Position numbers and translations under genes: made by a program. Below the pieces are notes generated by a model. That model saw only the letters and a list, made by a program, of their open reading frames with translations. It searched no databases and was not told the origin of the DNA. 64,000 nt of DNA from Okapia johnstoni (Eukaryota > Chordata > Mammalia > Artiodactyla > Giraffidae): contig JAGTYA010000025.1 in the NCBI GenBank assembly GCA_024291935.2, positions 11,677,501-11,741,500 of the forward strand. The letters run 5' to 3'. Numbering within the stretch: the stretch's first letter is position 1; each line of letters opens with the position of its first letter. Shown in pieces: positions 1-12,194 of this stretch.

Positions 1-530
1 ATGCCATCCCACCATCTCATCCTCTGTCGTCCCCTTCTCCTCCTGCCTTCAATCTTTCCCAGCATCAGGGTCTTTTCCAATGAGTCAGTTCTTCACATCA
101 GGTGGCCAGACTGTTGTAGCTTCAGCTTCAGCGTCAGTCCTTCCAATGAATATTCAGGACTGATTTCCTTTAGGGTGGACTGGTTGGATCTCCTTGCAGT
201 CCAAGGGACTGTTAAGAGTCTTCTCCAACACCACAGTTCAAAAGCGTCAATTCATAGGCGCTCAGCCTTCTTTATGGTCCCAACTCTCACATCCATACCT
301 GACTACTGGAAAAACCATAGCTTTGACTAGACAGACCTTTGTCGGTAAAGTAATGTTTCTGCTTTTTAATATGCTGTCTAGGTTTGTCATAGCTGTTCTT
401 CCAAGGAGCAAGCATCTTTTAATTTCATGGCTACAGTCACTATCTGCAGTCACTATCTGATTTTGGAGCCCAAGAAAATAACGCCTGTCCCTGTTTCCAT
501 TTTTTCCCTTCTATTTGCCAAGAAGTGCAT
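1..530 (-). mobile_element. BovB LINE fragment, 3' region, antisense
   Basis: The minus strand reads the C-terminal reverse-transcriptase region of the RTE-type LINE BovB, with recognisable HEIKR and TNLDSILKSR stretches around 262-453. The window cuts the element, so its 3' end is missing. A short internal duplication lies near 432-460. Homology fades by about 530. It is a decayed copy with no intact protein. Confidence 0.9.
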
Positions 531-2813
531 AAGGATTTTCACTTTGTATTGTTGTCAGTTTTACTTTGTTTTCCAAGCTGGCGTATTTTAGGATATCAGT
601 GGCGTTCAGAATATATGTGATCTTAGGCACACGAGTAAGGAGTGAAGACAGTCACAGTGGCAGGTTGGTGCAGGTCTCAGTCTTTCTGCCCCGGTTCTGC
701 TCTCAGAGGGCTTCCAGCTCAGAGAAGGGCTGTGTGCTGATCCAGACCAGATCGAGGCTCGGAAGGCCAGGGGGCAGTCCCTCTGTGGGCCGAGGCAGCC
801 CTGTGCACTGGGGACGCTTTTCTTTGCCTGCAGGCGGCGTGGCCGTGGGCTGCGGAAGAGCCTCAGCCCTGCCCTGTGGGCCCAGCCTCCCTGGGGATAG
901 CCACGTGGGATGGGGGTGGCGGGGAGCCAGCCAGGAGAAGCTGGCAGACACCCAGGAGTGCGTGTGCTGGAAATTGAGTGGGGAGCAGCCTGGGGATACG
1001 TCCTCTGCCGGGAGACAAAGGCAGTGGGGATGGGCAAGGCTGGTGCACCCCCCACCCCGTGCTTGGTGATAGTGTGGCTCCTGCGGCCCTGACTGCGGGC
1101 ACACCTGCCTGTCTGCCACAGGTGCCCACGGGCTCTGCAGATCTGGTGAGCTGAAGCCGGTGGTCTTCGGGGAGGGGGTGATAAGCGCCCAGAGAGAGAT
1201 GTCAGCAGAGTGAGAGTTCAGGTTAAAGTGCACCAGCCGGTCCGGCCCGCTCTGCTTGCAGCTGGTTGCTGCTGAACTGCTTTTGCGCGTTTGTGTAGAA
1301 ACACACTTTCGCTATGGCCTGTGGTTTCCTTGTTGACGGCTTGCATCATCCTCACGCAGGGAGGCTGTGCTGTGTGGGGCTCAGGGCTGGTAGACCAGGC
1401 CTCCCGTTACATCTCCCCGCTGGGGCCCTGTGGGCTTCCATGTGTGGCTGTCTTGAGGGCTATGTGACAGCTTCCCTTTGATGGCCCAGGAGTCAAGGAG
1501 GCCTGGGCTCAGACTGGAGCTGACCTGTCCCTGCTGCGTCCATCCATGTCCCCCACCTGGATGCCCGGAGGGCGTGAGGCCTCACACGGTAGCTCCTCGG
1601 TGCCCACTGGAGAAGGGCCAGCTGCGTTCCCCTGAGTGCCCAAGCCTCGATGAGGCCACGTGCAGTGGCCTTGTCCGGGGTTGGGGGAGCTGGGGATGGA
1701 AGCAGATCAGAACCAGCCTTTACTAACCCGCTGCCCAGCGCAAACGCAGTGTGAGTCCAGAGTGTGGGGCTGGGAAGGGTCAGGCCTCCTGGGCTGGTGA
1801 CATCTGCTGTGCGTGCAGCAGACGTGTGTGTGTCCCCCGCACCGTTTCCAGGGCGCCTCCCGGTGCGGGGAGTCTGCTCAGGTGTTCCGTCCGCTCACCC
1901 ACGGCAGCTCTAAAGTAGGCGATGCTGGCCCACTCCTCCCGTGGGAAACTCTTCCTGGAAAGAGGTCAGTGAATCCAAAGGACCTCATATGAAACATTAG
2001 GCGTGATTACAGTCATAAAGCGTAATTACAGTTGTAAGCTGTAGTTATAAGTTCATAATTAAAGTATAAGTAATAACAAACTGAATTTAATGTATATGGA
2101 GAGGGAAAACATGGAAGGAAATATAGTATCCCTGATGGTATCCGTGGGTGGAGGGATCATACGTGGATTTTATTTTTCTTGATGCCTGTCTGTGTTTTTC
2201 CATTTTCCAGAATGAGCTGCATTCCTTTTTCAGACTCTCGAGTGAGGTGTGGGCATGTACGGTTTTCATGTTATACCTGTGGAGTTCTGGTGACCTGCTT
2301 TGTCACTTCATAAATTCACCAGGAGCCTTAATTACTGTTCCTCCCAGGAGTCCTGGTGACTCCCTGGGGGCAGTTCCGTGCCTTTGCTTCATCCAGACTG
2401 TAGGATCAGGGCAGGTGCCCTCACAGTCACCACTCGGTTCCTTGAACTAGACACATCTTGACCTTCAAAAAGGATGAGCAGAAGATGAAAATCGCCAGAA
2501 ATTCAAAAGAGTTTTAGCAGCCCCACCGAAGGACATAGTTCTGAGGACTCGAGAAAACATCTTATTAGAAGGTAGTTTTGCTGCAAGAAATTTGGAAGCT
2601 TTCCAATAACTTCAGCAGGATTTGAGAAGACTTGTCTGTGGAATGTTCTGTAAGTAAGAACAGGCCCTTACGAGGAAGGGACAAACTGACATCTGAAAAA
2701 GGTCCCTGAAACCCAGAGCTTTTCCAGCCTGGGGACACAGTGCAGAGCCCAGCACACAGGCTCTCAAAGGATGCCAGTCTTACCATTTTCTTAGATAGAA
2801 TTATATTTGTGTC

Positions 2814-3027
2814 TGGCTTCCCTGGTGGCTCAGAGGGTAAAGAATCTGCCTGCAATGTGGGAGACCTGGGTTTGATCCCTGGGTCAGGAAGATCCCCTGG
2901 AGGAGGAAATGGCCACTAGTATTCTGGCCTAGGGAATCCCATGGACAGAGGAGCCTGGAGGGCTACAGTCCACGGGGTTGCGAAGAGTCGGACACAACTG
3001 AGTGACTAACACTTCACTCACTCCGTG
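2814..3027 (+). mobile_element. Bov-tA SINE with target-site duplication
   Basis: The copy starts with the pseudo-tRNA head (A-box-like TGGCTCAGAGG, B-box-like GGGTTTGATCC) and runs through the BovB-derived tail that ends in the SINE's usual TCGGACACAACTGAGTGAC. The 8-bp repeat TTTGTGTC at 2806-2813 and 3028-3035 flanks it as a target-site duplication. Confidence 0.93.
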
Positions 3028-5092
3028 TTTGTGTCATAACCTGCACACACGCCTCTGGTTTTTCTGATATTTTAGTGCCTTTGGCTTGTGAAGAGTTAGC
3101 TAAGTGGGCTTTTGAAACCGTTGAGGTTGTGCAAGTCTGCCAGGCCAGGCCTTCTCCTTCCGGTGGACGCACGGGTTGCAGGCAGAGACTCGGAGGGGCC
3201 GTGGCAGACCCCCGGAGCAGCCGAGGTGCAGGGTGGCCGTTGTCCTGCTGGGTACCTGCTTCCGCTCCTACTCCCTTACTTCTGCGGTGGGAGCCCCTGT
3301 GGTCAGCCTGCTGGAGTCAGTGCTCCCGGGTGAAAGTCCATTTCTGGCACAGAGGGGCCTGCTTGCGTGTGTAAAACCCAGATACACAGTCCCGAAGAAA
3401 AGGCGGTACCTGGCCTCGTAACCATTTGGCCAAGTGGAGCAGTCTTGCCCAGCACACACACCTTGGCATGTTCTCAGCTGACTTGCCCTACCCAGTCCTG
3501 ACTCAGGCTTCCCCGGGGACAGAAAGCCACACGCCATAGATGGGTGGATGGGTCTTGCTCTTTTACACCTGCCTACCTGAGTCTGGGAGTGACTTCCTCA
3601 GACACCAGAGGTGGGGTCTAAACCCGGGGAGAACCGTTTTTTAAAGTGCACCCCTTTTTGGTGACTTTAAGTTTTTTTCTGTGCCCCTTCCCATCAAGTC
3701 TTAAGATGTTTGTGGGCTGTTGCGTGTTGTCAAGGTGAATGAATAGGTTGATTTCATTCAAGTGCCTTAAAGCTAGATCCATGGTTGTCGGTCTCCATAG
3801 AGAGAGAGGCGTGGGCTTGGACCTATGCGTGGCCCCAGGCACCATGCCTGAGAAAGGTCAGGGACCTTCCTCCCTCCCACGGGGATGAAGCATCAGCAAC
3901 GGGAGCTGCTTGCAGAATTTCTATGCAAGTGAAGCAGATGGTCCTGGCCTTGGAGTTCAGAGGTGGGATGAGTGGCCACAGGGTGTCCTCGAGGGGCGGT
4001 GGCCAAGGAGCTTATTGAGCAGGACAAGGCACCCTCACTCAGCAGATAAGAGTCTCTCCACGTCTGCTGCCCGGGGCAGCTCAGAGATGTGGACGCGGAC
4101 GTGGATGCAGACGTGGCCGCCTGCCGCTGTGTTGGGTGATCGGCATGGATGTGAGCTGTGACATGGTCACTGTGGGGGCTGCAGGGTGTGAACCAGGCCA
4201 GCAGGCTGGGCGGCTGTCTGCGGGGATGAACTCGGCATGGATCTGCCCTTGCAGATGCCGCGGGAGCAGGCTTCTGAGGAAGGGCACAGCGCAGGGCACA
4301 GCGCGTCCTGTTTCGGGATGCCTCTTGGTATTGGGTGGAGGACGTGTGCCTCGCTGAGAGGAGGCAGGAGAGGGCTTCCGGGGACCCGGCAGCCACGCCC
4401 TCAGCGGGCAGTCTTGGGGAGCCGGCCACACTGTCCAGCGGTGAAGGGAAGAGTGGGCGGCCGGGAGGACCAGGGCCTTGCCTGGCTGGGTCCCACCGGA
4501 GCAGGAGGCCGTGTCCTCATCCCCACGGGGTCCCCAGGGCAGGTGGGCAGTGGAACCTGGAGCGGGAGGAGGCGGCCAGTCTCCGAGACCGGGCCGGCCA
4601 GGCGTCCCCTGGAGGTGGCCCTCCCCGGGAGGGATGTGGAGCAGCGCCCCGGCTTATTCATGGGGCCGCCCCTGCCCCCCGGCTGACTTTGCAGTGGAGA
4701 GTCCGGTGACCCACTGCACACACAGTGGAGGTGCTCGAGTGTAGGTTTCAGGATCGTGGACTCAGAGCCAGCCTCGGTGGGGGACCTCAAGCTACGGCCT
4801 GGGGTGAGGGCCTCTGGGATGCCGCCTGACCACCCACCGGGGCATGGCCACACGGGGTGTCTCCCCCTTACCACGTGGCCCCACATGGCCCAGAGCACAA
4901 GGTTCACCACCTCCAGCTGGGCGACCCCCAGGAACGCGGGTTGGCCCCTCTGGGCCCACGCTGGCCATGCCCACCTCCAGGCCGCTGTGAGCACCCAGCA
5001 CACTTGGGCTGGGATCTAGGCCTCAGCGAGTGCCAGCTGCCAGTGCTGGCTGTTACGTAACGGCTCCCTGCCCCCAGCGTCCCTCTGGGTTA

Positions 5093-5172
5093 TTTTCCAT
5101 AAATTCTCTCAATCAGGCCTCACGAGGCCCAGGAGATGGGCAGTTATCAGTCTGTTTTACAAATGAGAGGTC
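5093..5172 (+). mobile_element. MIR SINE fragment
   Basis: The segment follows the MIR core pattern of a TTNTCNCAAT-type stretch, then CCTCACGAGG, and a TTTTACAAATGAG motif. It is old and strongly diverged. Confidence 0.6.
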
Positions 5173-6324
5173 TATTTCAAGCTCCCGCTGAGGTTTTTAG
5201 ACCCCTCACCAGCTCTGTTCTATTCCCGTCCCCGTGGCACACTGTTGTTGCTGCGGGAGCCCCGCCAGGGAGGGACGCGCTGGTCCCCGGCTCTGGGAGG
5301 CAGGCCAGGCGCTGGGTTTGTGTCCTGCTGGTCCCGGCGCGCTCTACTTTCCTTACCAGAGAGGGTCCCAGCCACCCTCGCAGTCCCACTTTCGCGTCTG
5401 ATGACAGACGCGCCTGGAGGGGGGGCGGATATTTTTTTCAAGTCATGCAATTCCGCAAGTAAAGAGGGGGGTGGATGCAGACAATGCTGTGACCAGCTGG
5501 TTTCCTGAGGGGGGCGCCTTGGAAATAAGTGAGCGCAGCCCCCCAGGAAGCAGGCGGACCCCACCCCGCCCCCCTGCACCGGAGGACCTACAGGGGCTGG
5601 TGCCCACGAGAGCTGCCGCTTTCTGGGCCAGCGGAGCCCCTCCCCACCCCCCAGAGCTGCTCCTGGTGCTCTCCCACCAAACATGTCATCTTTGGTTTTT
5701 CTGACTTTTTCCTGATGACAGGAGTGCTCGGATTTCCTGTGATGAGTTGGGGGTGCTAGGGAGGGGTGAGCGGGGAGGGCCTGTTGTCTCCCTTGGCTGT
5801 GCCTTGCCGAGTGTCTCACGACCACCCCCTCATTCTCCCGACGGGTGTGTGCCTCCCTGGTGGGTATGCGGACAGAGGTGGGAGCGGGTCCCAGCCGAGG
5901 CCAGAGGCCTGTCGTGACGGGTGGGGGTGAACGCCCTGCCGCCAGCCCTGGTCTGTGCCTCGGGAGCAGGTGGGCCACCCTTCCAGGGGTCCCTTGGCAG
6001 TGTGGGCCCAGGAGGGGGCTCACCGTCCAGTGTGTGACGGTCAGCAGGGCAGGTGGCAGGAGCCGCAGACCGCCCGCAATGGTTTGCACATCAGTTCTCT
6101 GGTTTCATCCCCAAACCGTGTTGAGGGGGCGCAGTGGCCCATTTCACAGGTGGAGAAACCGAGGCCCACGTTCAAAGGGGTGGAGGAGGCTGCACGTGGA
6201 CCCCCCTGTGCCGCCAAAAAAGCAGGGTCTCCCGAGACAGGGCCAGGCAAGACCTCGAGCCCTCGCTCCACACGTCTCCCTGTTTACCTCATGATGCTTC
6301 TGCGCTTGGTGGTTTTAGAACTGT

Positions 6325-6372
6325 CCCCATTTTACAGGTGAGCAGACCAAGACCCAGAGAGGTCTGTCCCTT
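6325..6372 (+). mobile_element. MIR SINE fragment
   Basis: A short match to the MIR core: CCCCATTTTACAGGTGAG, then a CCAGAGAGGT stretch. A similar, weaker match lies at about 6138-6172. Confidence 0.6.
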
Positions 6373-6882
6373 AGACCATGAATAAAAAGGACTGAAGAGA
6401 ATTGGTTTGTGGGGTGGAGGGGAGCCCTGCTCTGTCAGACCTGGGCGCAGAGGCGGCTTGTGACTCTTGAGTGTTCGTGTCGAGGGCGGCATATGCTTCC
6501 CCGGGAGCTGCCCCACCTCCCCGGGGCTGCATGCCAGGCTGGCCATCTGCTCTGGAGCCGGGCCTCCCCCTCAGACAGTCACCTTCTCCCGGAACGACTG
6601 GCTCCCAGTGGGCTGCAGCCGGTGAAGAAGCTCCAGGAAACAGACCTTCTAGCCCCTCCTGCAACCTGCTTTGTGCATCGTCTGCATGAACAGCCCTGCT
6701 GGCTTTCTGTAGCCGTTCCTCCTGGGAGCCTGCGGACCAGGGAGGGAGGGAGCGCTTGGCTCTCCTGGGCTCCTGCTGAGGGTCTGGCCACTGGGGCGCC
6801 TGGGCAGACCTTGGCCCCTGCCTCCCCACCCTGTTACAGCAGGCCCTGGGGCTGCAGGAGGTCAGACCAGGTCACTGCCCAG

Positions 6883-6962
6883 CTGGCCCCTCCTCTGCGT
6901 GGACCACCCGCACCTCTCAGGACTGGCCCCTCCTCTGCGTGGAGCACCCCCACCTCTTAGGA
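6883..6962. repeat. 40-bp tandem duplication
   Basis: Two adjacent 40-bp copies (6883-6922 and 6923-6962) begin CTGGCCCCTCCTCTGCGTGG and differ at a few positions. Confidence 0.9.
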
Positions 6963-9715
6963 CTTGATCCCCCTTCTTCCTGGCCTGGGGTGGGCAGGGC
7001 CTCGCACAGGACGGCTCTCCTCCCCGCCATGCGAGTCCTGTTCTCAGCCTGCCTTCCTGTCTGCTCCCCGCAGCCCCGCCCGGTGGTCCCCCCTCTGTGT
7101 GCCCGGCTTCTCGTAACCCACGCTGACAGCCGCGCTCTCTGCCGGGGCCTGTCTCCCCATGGACGGTCGGCTCTGCGAGGGCAGGACAGTGCTGGGTGTC
7201 GCTCTCCTGCCCTCGCGTCATCGGTATTTCTAGATGATCCCAGGGGAAGGGCTGCCGTGCCTGCCGGCCTGGGAGTGTCCAGGGGCCTTGCCCAGGCATC
7301 ATGCCTGGTGATGCCGGGACTCTGCCGCGTTGTCCCGGCCTCACCTTTGCTCCCTGTCCGTGCTGGCCCTCTTGGGCGCTGTTCCCAGAGCTGAAATGGT
7401 GTCTTGTGATACCCTAGCCCAGCAAGGCTGTGGGCGGGCAGCAGGCAGGGGAGAATGTTCCAGGGGGCTGGGGCGGTGTGCCCTTTTCCCAGAGGACGCA
7501 GGGTACACACTCAGGCTGGGAAGGGCTGGATGCGTGTGTGGGAACAGGGTGGGGGCCTGGGAGCGCAGGGGGACGGCCAGGCCTCAGATATGGTCCTCGG
7601 ATGGACCAGTGAGCAGAGGCTCCACCCACAGCAGGTGGGGAGAAACGGGAGGGGCTGCCCGGGAGGGGGTGCCCCTACGGGCGGGTGGGCAAAGGGGAGC
7701 CACACCCTGGGCCTAAGGTCTGAGCCTGGGCGCTGTGGTGGGTGGAGGGAATCCAGGCACGGTGGGCGGTCATGCAGTCCGTCCTTCCCGGGCTCCTGCT
7801 GTGCACCGGCATCTAACTCAGCTGAGCGCATCCTTGGAGACGAGACCCGCGAAGCTTCTGCCCTAGAGGGATCTTCCTTTTTGGGGAGGAGGAACAGGGC
7901 TGACTGGGCGAGTTGTTTGGACAGTGACCCACACTGAAGACCCTACCCCCGAGGCAGTTAGAAGAAGCCTGAGACCCAGGGCATAGCCCAGCAGGGCAGG
8001 AACGGGTGCCCACGTGGCCAGCTCTCTGGAGCTGACTGTGTGCACCCCTCACCCACACCCTGTCCCCTGGTGTCACGTTAATAACTTGAAATCTGCTGTG
8101 TTGAGAGCATTTACACCGTGGAAATTGGCAGACAGTACAAATCAGCTCCATCCACCACGGTTATTAAATGCTTAGCAGCACGCCACCGTCCACGTATCTG
8201 AGCACTGAGAAGGGGGAGCCCTCGGCAGAGGAGGGAGGGAATGAGGACATGACCATGGAGCAGCAGCAGCTTCGTTGTGATGCAGCGGAAAGAGCAGAGG
8301 GCTCTGTGGCTCGGGCCCAGGGAACAGTAAATGTGGGAGCCCTTGGGGGAGCTGATGCCTCAGGATTGGGGTTTAGGCAAGAGCTGGGTCCAGAAACCAA
8401 GGACACCCACACACACACGTGGCAGCAGCAGCTCAGATCCAGACAAGGCCAGTGCAGAGCACGTGTCTGCGGAGAAGCCTGGCCTGGGCCGGGGGCAGGT
8501 GAGCCTGCAGGTACGCCCACCTGTGGGGAGGGGGCTGCGGAGCCTGTGCTTCCCACAGTGGATGGCCGCGTGGGTCTCCTTGTTTCCGAAAGGGTGGTGA
8601 CAGCACGGCCCAGAAGCCTCCACATCAGTCCAGAGGAGCCTGTGGTCTCCCCAGCACGGCCCCCCGGGAGTCGAGTGGCTCCACAGTGGCTGCAAGTCTC
8701 CACGCCCAAAGAGCAGCCTTCCCGCCCCTGGAATCCCACGTGGCTTCTGAGTAGCATCACTCCCGATGGAGGTACTTCTCCACCTTGGCTGCCCGGTGGG
8801 ACCTCTGGGCCCTCTGCAACCCAGACCTGTTAACCAGAAGTGCGTCTGGGGTGGGACATGGCCAGGCACGGTGGATAGCTCCCCGGGTGACTCCCAGGGT
8901 GGAGAACCGCCAGATGAGACGTCCCTCCGGCCTAAGAGCAGTGTTTTCCACACTGCTGGCTCTGGGGTGGGCTCTCTTAGCAGGCCGTTCCAGGCAGCGA
9001 TGCCGAGCGCCACTCCTGGGGACGTGAAATGAGCCCCTGAGGTCCTCGTGCGCCGCGTGGGCCCTGACCACAGGGAGAGGCTGGCTGTCGCGTGACCCGG
9101 CTTGTCCACCTGCATTAACTGTGGGCTGAATTAATCCCAGCCGCTGCTGCGCTCCCCAAGGATTTGAAAGTGCTTCAGCTGCTCCTTCTGGGAGTGCAGC
9201 CCCGGGTGCAGCTGGAGGTGACGGCTGTTTCGAGTTTCCAGCACACTCCCAGGGAGCTGAGACAGTCCCGTCCACTGACACCAGGAGGGTCGGGGGGGCA
9301 GGTGAATTGGCCCAGACCGATGTCTGATCAAGCAGAGGGGGCTGGACGTTGTGTGCTGCAGTAAAGAGGGCGTGAAAATGTCTCCTGTATTTTAGGAGAA
9401 GGGTGAGGAGGACAGATGACAAAGTCAAATGAGGTTAGCTCTGCTGCTTCATGCACTGCTCAGAGCATGACACACGTGGTTGCTCAGCCCCGCCACATCC
9501 TGGCAGACGGGAGCTGCAGAGAGAACACAGGAGCTGGTTCACCCACCACATATATGCAGCTGGTTGCTGCAGAGTGCCACTAGGCTGGCACAGCTCTGGG
9601 TTCTGCTGGCAGCATGGTGGGCAAGGCTTCTGGCCTCTCGAGCTGACCTCAAAGGGGAGAAGAGAGCCAAGAACCGAGCCCGCAGGTGAATAGCAAAGCA
9701 GTGGCTAACTGAGGT

Positions 9716-9835
9716 GTGCCTGGAGGGCCCGGTGCAAACCTTGATGTGTGGTGAGGGCCTGGGGCAAACCGTGATGTGCGGTGGGGGCCCGGTGCAAACT
9801 TGGAAGTGCAGTGAGGGCCCAGGGCAGATCAGAAA
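9716..9835. repeat. 30-bp minisatellite, 4 copies
   Basis: Four units of exactly 30 bp begin at 9716, 9746, 9776 and 9806. Each has the pattern GTG-N-GTG-GGGCC-N-GGGCAAAC with substitutions only, no length changes. The last copy is the most diverged. Confidence 0.9.
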
Positions 9836-10109
9836 GGCCCAGGGGAGGGAGGCCACTGTGGGGAGGTCTGCCGTGAGACCCAAGCATGAGGAGCAGCTGG
9901 GGGAAATCTGGGAGAGAGTGCTCCAGGGAGATGGGACCAAAGGCCCTGAGCCGGGATGAGTTGGTGCTGCTGAGGAAACTGGAAGCTGCTCGTGAGGATG
10001 GGTGGGGAGCAGGGAGGTGCCGGAGGTCTGGAGAGACAGGGAGGGACAGGGTGACTTGTCTCTAAGCCCCTGGAGGCCCACTGGAGACCTGAGAGACAGG
10101 GGAGGGGGG

Positions 10110-10268
10110 CATGCTCTGATCTGCATTCCACCAACTTGCTGTGTGACTTCTCTGGTTTTCAGTCTTGGCTGTGAAGAAGGTCAAGTGTAGGGTGATAATG
10201 GGGATCAGAAATCTTGTGTGTGGGCTTAACGGAGGGACAGACACATAGTAAATGCTCAGCGAGATGGC
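10110..10268 (-). mobile_element. MIR SINE, antisense
   Basis: The + strand reads the reversed MIR order: CTTGCTGTGTGACTT, a TTTTCAGTCT stretch, GATAATGGGGA and CACATAGTAAATGCTCAG. The polypyrimidine tract begins just after it. Confidence 0.7.
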
Positions 10269-10327
10269 AGCTGCTGTCCACCCCTTTCCTCCCCTTATCC
10301 CCCGCCCCCTCCCCCGTCATCGCACCA

Positions 10328-10514
10328 TTCCCCTCCCCCCTCCCCCTCCCCCCCTCTTCCTCTTCCCCCTCCCCCTCCCCCTCCCCCTCTTCCCCCTTCC
10401 CCCCCCTCCCCCTCTTCCCCCCCCCCCTCCCCTCCCCCTCTTCCCCCCTCCCCCATCCCCCCCCTTCCCCCTCCCCCCCTTCCCCCTTCCCCCTCCTCCC
10501 CTTCTCCCCCTTCT
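10328..10514. repeat. Polypyrimidine tract, 187 bp with one purine
   Basis: Bases 10328-10454 (127 bp) and 10456-10514 (59 bp) are all C or T, broken only by an A at 10455. The motif is an irregular mix of CCCCCT and CCCTT. The minus strand is a matching G-rich polypurine. It ends 660 bp before the acceptor of the first exon seen. Less pure C-rich sequence extends back to about 10272. Confidence 0.97.
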
Positions 10515-11174
10515 GGCCCCTGGCACTCCCCGCCTTGCCTGGAGGGGAGTCTAGTTGCACATTCCAGCATCTCTCAGCGCCCTCCTGTAACCACCTCCCC
10601 GCACTGGGTGACTCTGGGGCCCCGTCTGTGTCCCCGGATGGGCTCACCACGTCGCAGGCTTTCGGCGGGGACTGAGTGCCCAGCCAGGCTCTGCCGTCAG
10701 TCACATTTGCAGCGTGCCCAGCACAGCTGAGAACTGTGCCAGGCGCAGAGAAGCAATGAGAGTCTGTGTGTCCTCAGCGAGGCTATGCAGGTGGGGGACG
10801 GACGTGCACGTGCCGGGGGGGAGTCCTCGTACAAGTGACAGGCACCCCCGTGTCCCCACAGCTCAGCCAGCGCAGGACAGGAGCTGTGGCTTCAGGGCCC
10901 AAACGGCAGCCTTAGGCCTGGGGTCCCCCGTCCACATGGCTCTCCTCTCTGGGGTCACCCTGCCCTCTAGGGCCGGCTCCCCTGGACCCGGAGGCTCGGC
11001 TGGGGTCTCCCGACCAATCACTGCGGCCCTGACCACAGTGCCCCGCTTGCCTCCGACCCGGGTGGCGCCCTCAGAGGCCCTGCCAGCCAGCAGCCTGGAC
11101 AGAAGCAAGCTCCCAGGACCCCGCCGTGGCCCCTGTGCTTCGGCCTGTCTGACGGCCGTCTCTTGTCCCTGCAG

Positions 11175-11281
11175 GGCGCTGGTATTCGTGTCGCATGGAG
11201 CCGGCGAGCACTGCGGCCGCTACGACGAGCTGGCACAGATGCTGGTGGGGCTGGGCCTGCTGGTCTTTGCCCATGACCACG
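11175..11281 (+). CDS. MGLL: MGLL coding exon (human residues 43-78)
   Basis: This 107-nt exon follows a pyrimidine-rich acceptor ending in CAG (11171-11174) and is closed by donor GTGAGT at 11282. Its first base completes the lysine codon of the missing upstream exon and its last base opens the Val78 codon, so it is phase 1 at both ends. It encodes the beta-strand and loop with the HGAGEH motif at 11194-11211. In the alpha/beta-hydrolase family this loop holds the oxyanion hole; Ala51 of the human enzyme is the alanine of this motif. The exon ends in the FAHDH segment (11264-11278) just before the GHG turn. Compared with the human protein as recalled it reads Cys for Ser after the HGAGEH loop and Gly for Asp in the GLGLLVF strand. 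The start cannot be a translation start, because the acceptor is clear and the homologous N-terminus is absent. Confidence 0.95.
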
Positions 11282-12194
11282 GTGAGTACCCGGCCCCCAC
11301 TCTGGGGTGCCCCCCAGTCTGCCTCACCCCACCCTGTTCCCTCCTCGGTCACTCCACTCTGCTTCCCGCCCTGAAACCGGGGAAAGACGTTCTCCATGGG
11401 CTGTTTCTAAGTGAAAAACAGGTAGTTCTGTAAGCAAAAAAAAAAAAAACAAAGTGTCTGGCCCACAGTTTCTGTTATGGCCAGGACTGAATGCAGGCTG
11501 ATTGGAAATCTCCACTGAAAAGCCTGAGAGTCAGGATACGTTTGTATAAGAGCTTCTCCCAGACCACGTCACCCTCTCTCACGTCTATTAAGCGCCCTCC
11601 GTGAAAAACGGGCCCTGGTTTCCCTCCGAGGGACTGTGGACGATGCTGCACTCAGTGCAAGCAGGTTCACAGCCCACAGGGGCCTCCAGGCATCAGAGCA
11701 CTTCAGACCAGGGGAACAGTCAGGGTCTCAAGGGCCTTGCGGGCCTGAGAAAACCCCCCAACACGGGGCTCATTCACACGCACACACAGCTACACGCACA
11801 CCTGTACACGCACACGTCCGCAGGCCAAGTCTTTCATTCTTTCTCAGTAACGAAATGCACAGTGAGCATCGAAGCTCAGCGTCTGTCCCCTGAGTCTGTC
11901 TGTAGCTCCTTCGCTGGTCGGGTGGTGTTCTCCATGTCTGAGGTGGCCCCCAGCTGAGATCTTTCTTTGTCTAAAATGTTAAGATGGAAGAGTTCTCGGG
12001 ACTGAACGTGGTGATTTCTGCACTGCAGCAAGATATAAATCTATCATTGTGGCCCAGACGCACAAACCTTGCTTCTGTTCCATCCGGTATGGAAATAATG
12101 AGCTGCAGAGGGGGTGGGGGGCAGTGCCGGGCCTGGGGGGTCCTGGTGACGGGGAAGCTTTGGACACTCCTTGTATAAGCAACTGCAGTTTGGT

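Larger units (their letters stand above)
1..11174 (+). other. MGLL: Intron upstream of the residue 43-78 exon (3' part)
   Basis: Non-coding, GC-rich sequence. It holds a BovB fragment (1-530), one Bov-tA SINE (2814-3027), MIR fragments near 5.1, 6.3 and 10.1-10.3 kb, a 40-bp tandem duplication (6883-6962), a 30-bp minisatellite (9716-9835) and a polypyrimidine tract (10328-10514). The stretch 4230-4680 is CpG-rich but I see no exon in it. The human-like sequence for residues 1-42 was searched for by eye and not found, so the upstream coding exons lie before base 1. Between the listed items I see no recognisable feature. Confidence 0.8.

Noticed and set aside
2814..3027. tRNA gene suggested by A-box and B-box-like motifs
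   Set aside because: It is the pseudo-tRNA head of a Bov-tA SINE; no cloverleaf, and the same applies to the other Bov-tA copies.
4230..4680. Second CpG island
   Set aside because: CpG density is uneven (about 2-6 per 60 bp) and the stretch is short; not enough to call as regulatory.
5220..6089. 289-codon minus-strand open frame
   Set aside because: GC-rich, proline/arginine-rich, no domain, overlaps other open frames and a MIR; typical of stop-poor GC-rich intron.
8360..9115. 251-codon minus-strand open frame
   Set aside because: No recognisable domain and low-complexity composition in GC-rich intron.
1..11174. Upstream MGLL coding exons (residues 1-42)
   Set aside because: No sequence resembling the recalled N-terminal segment with a matching phase-1 donor was found.
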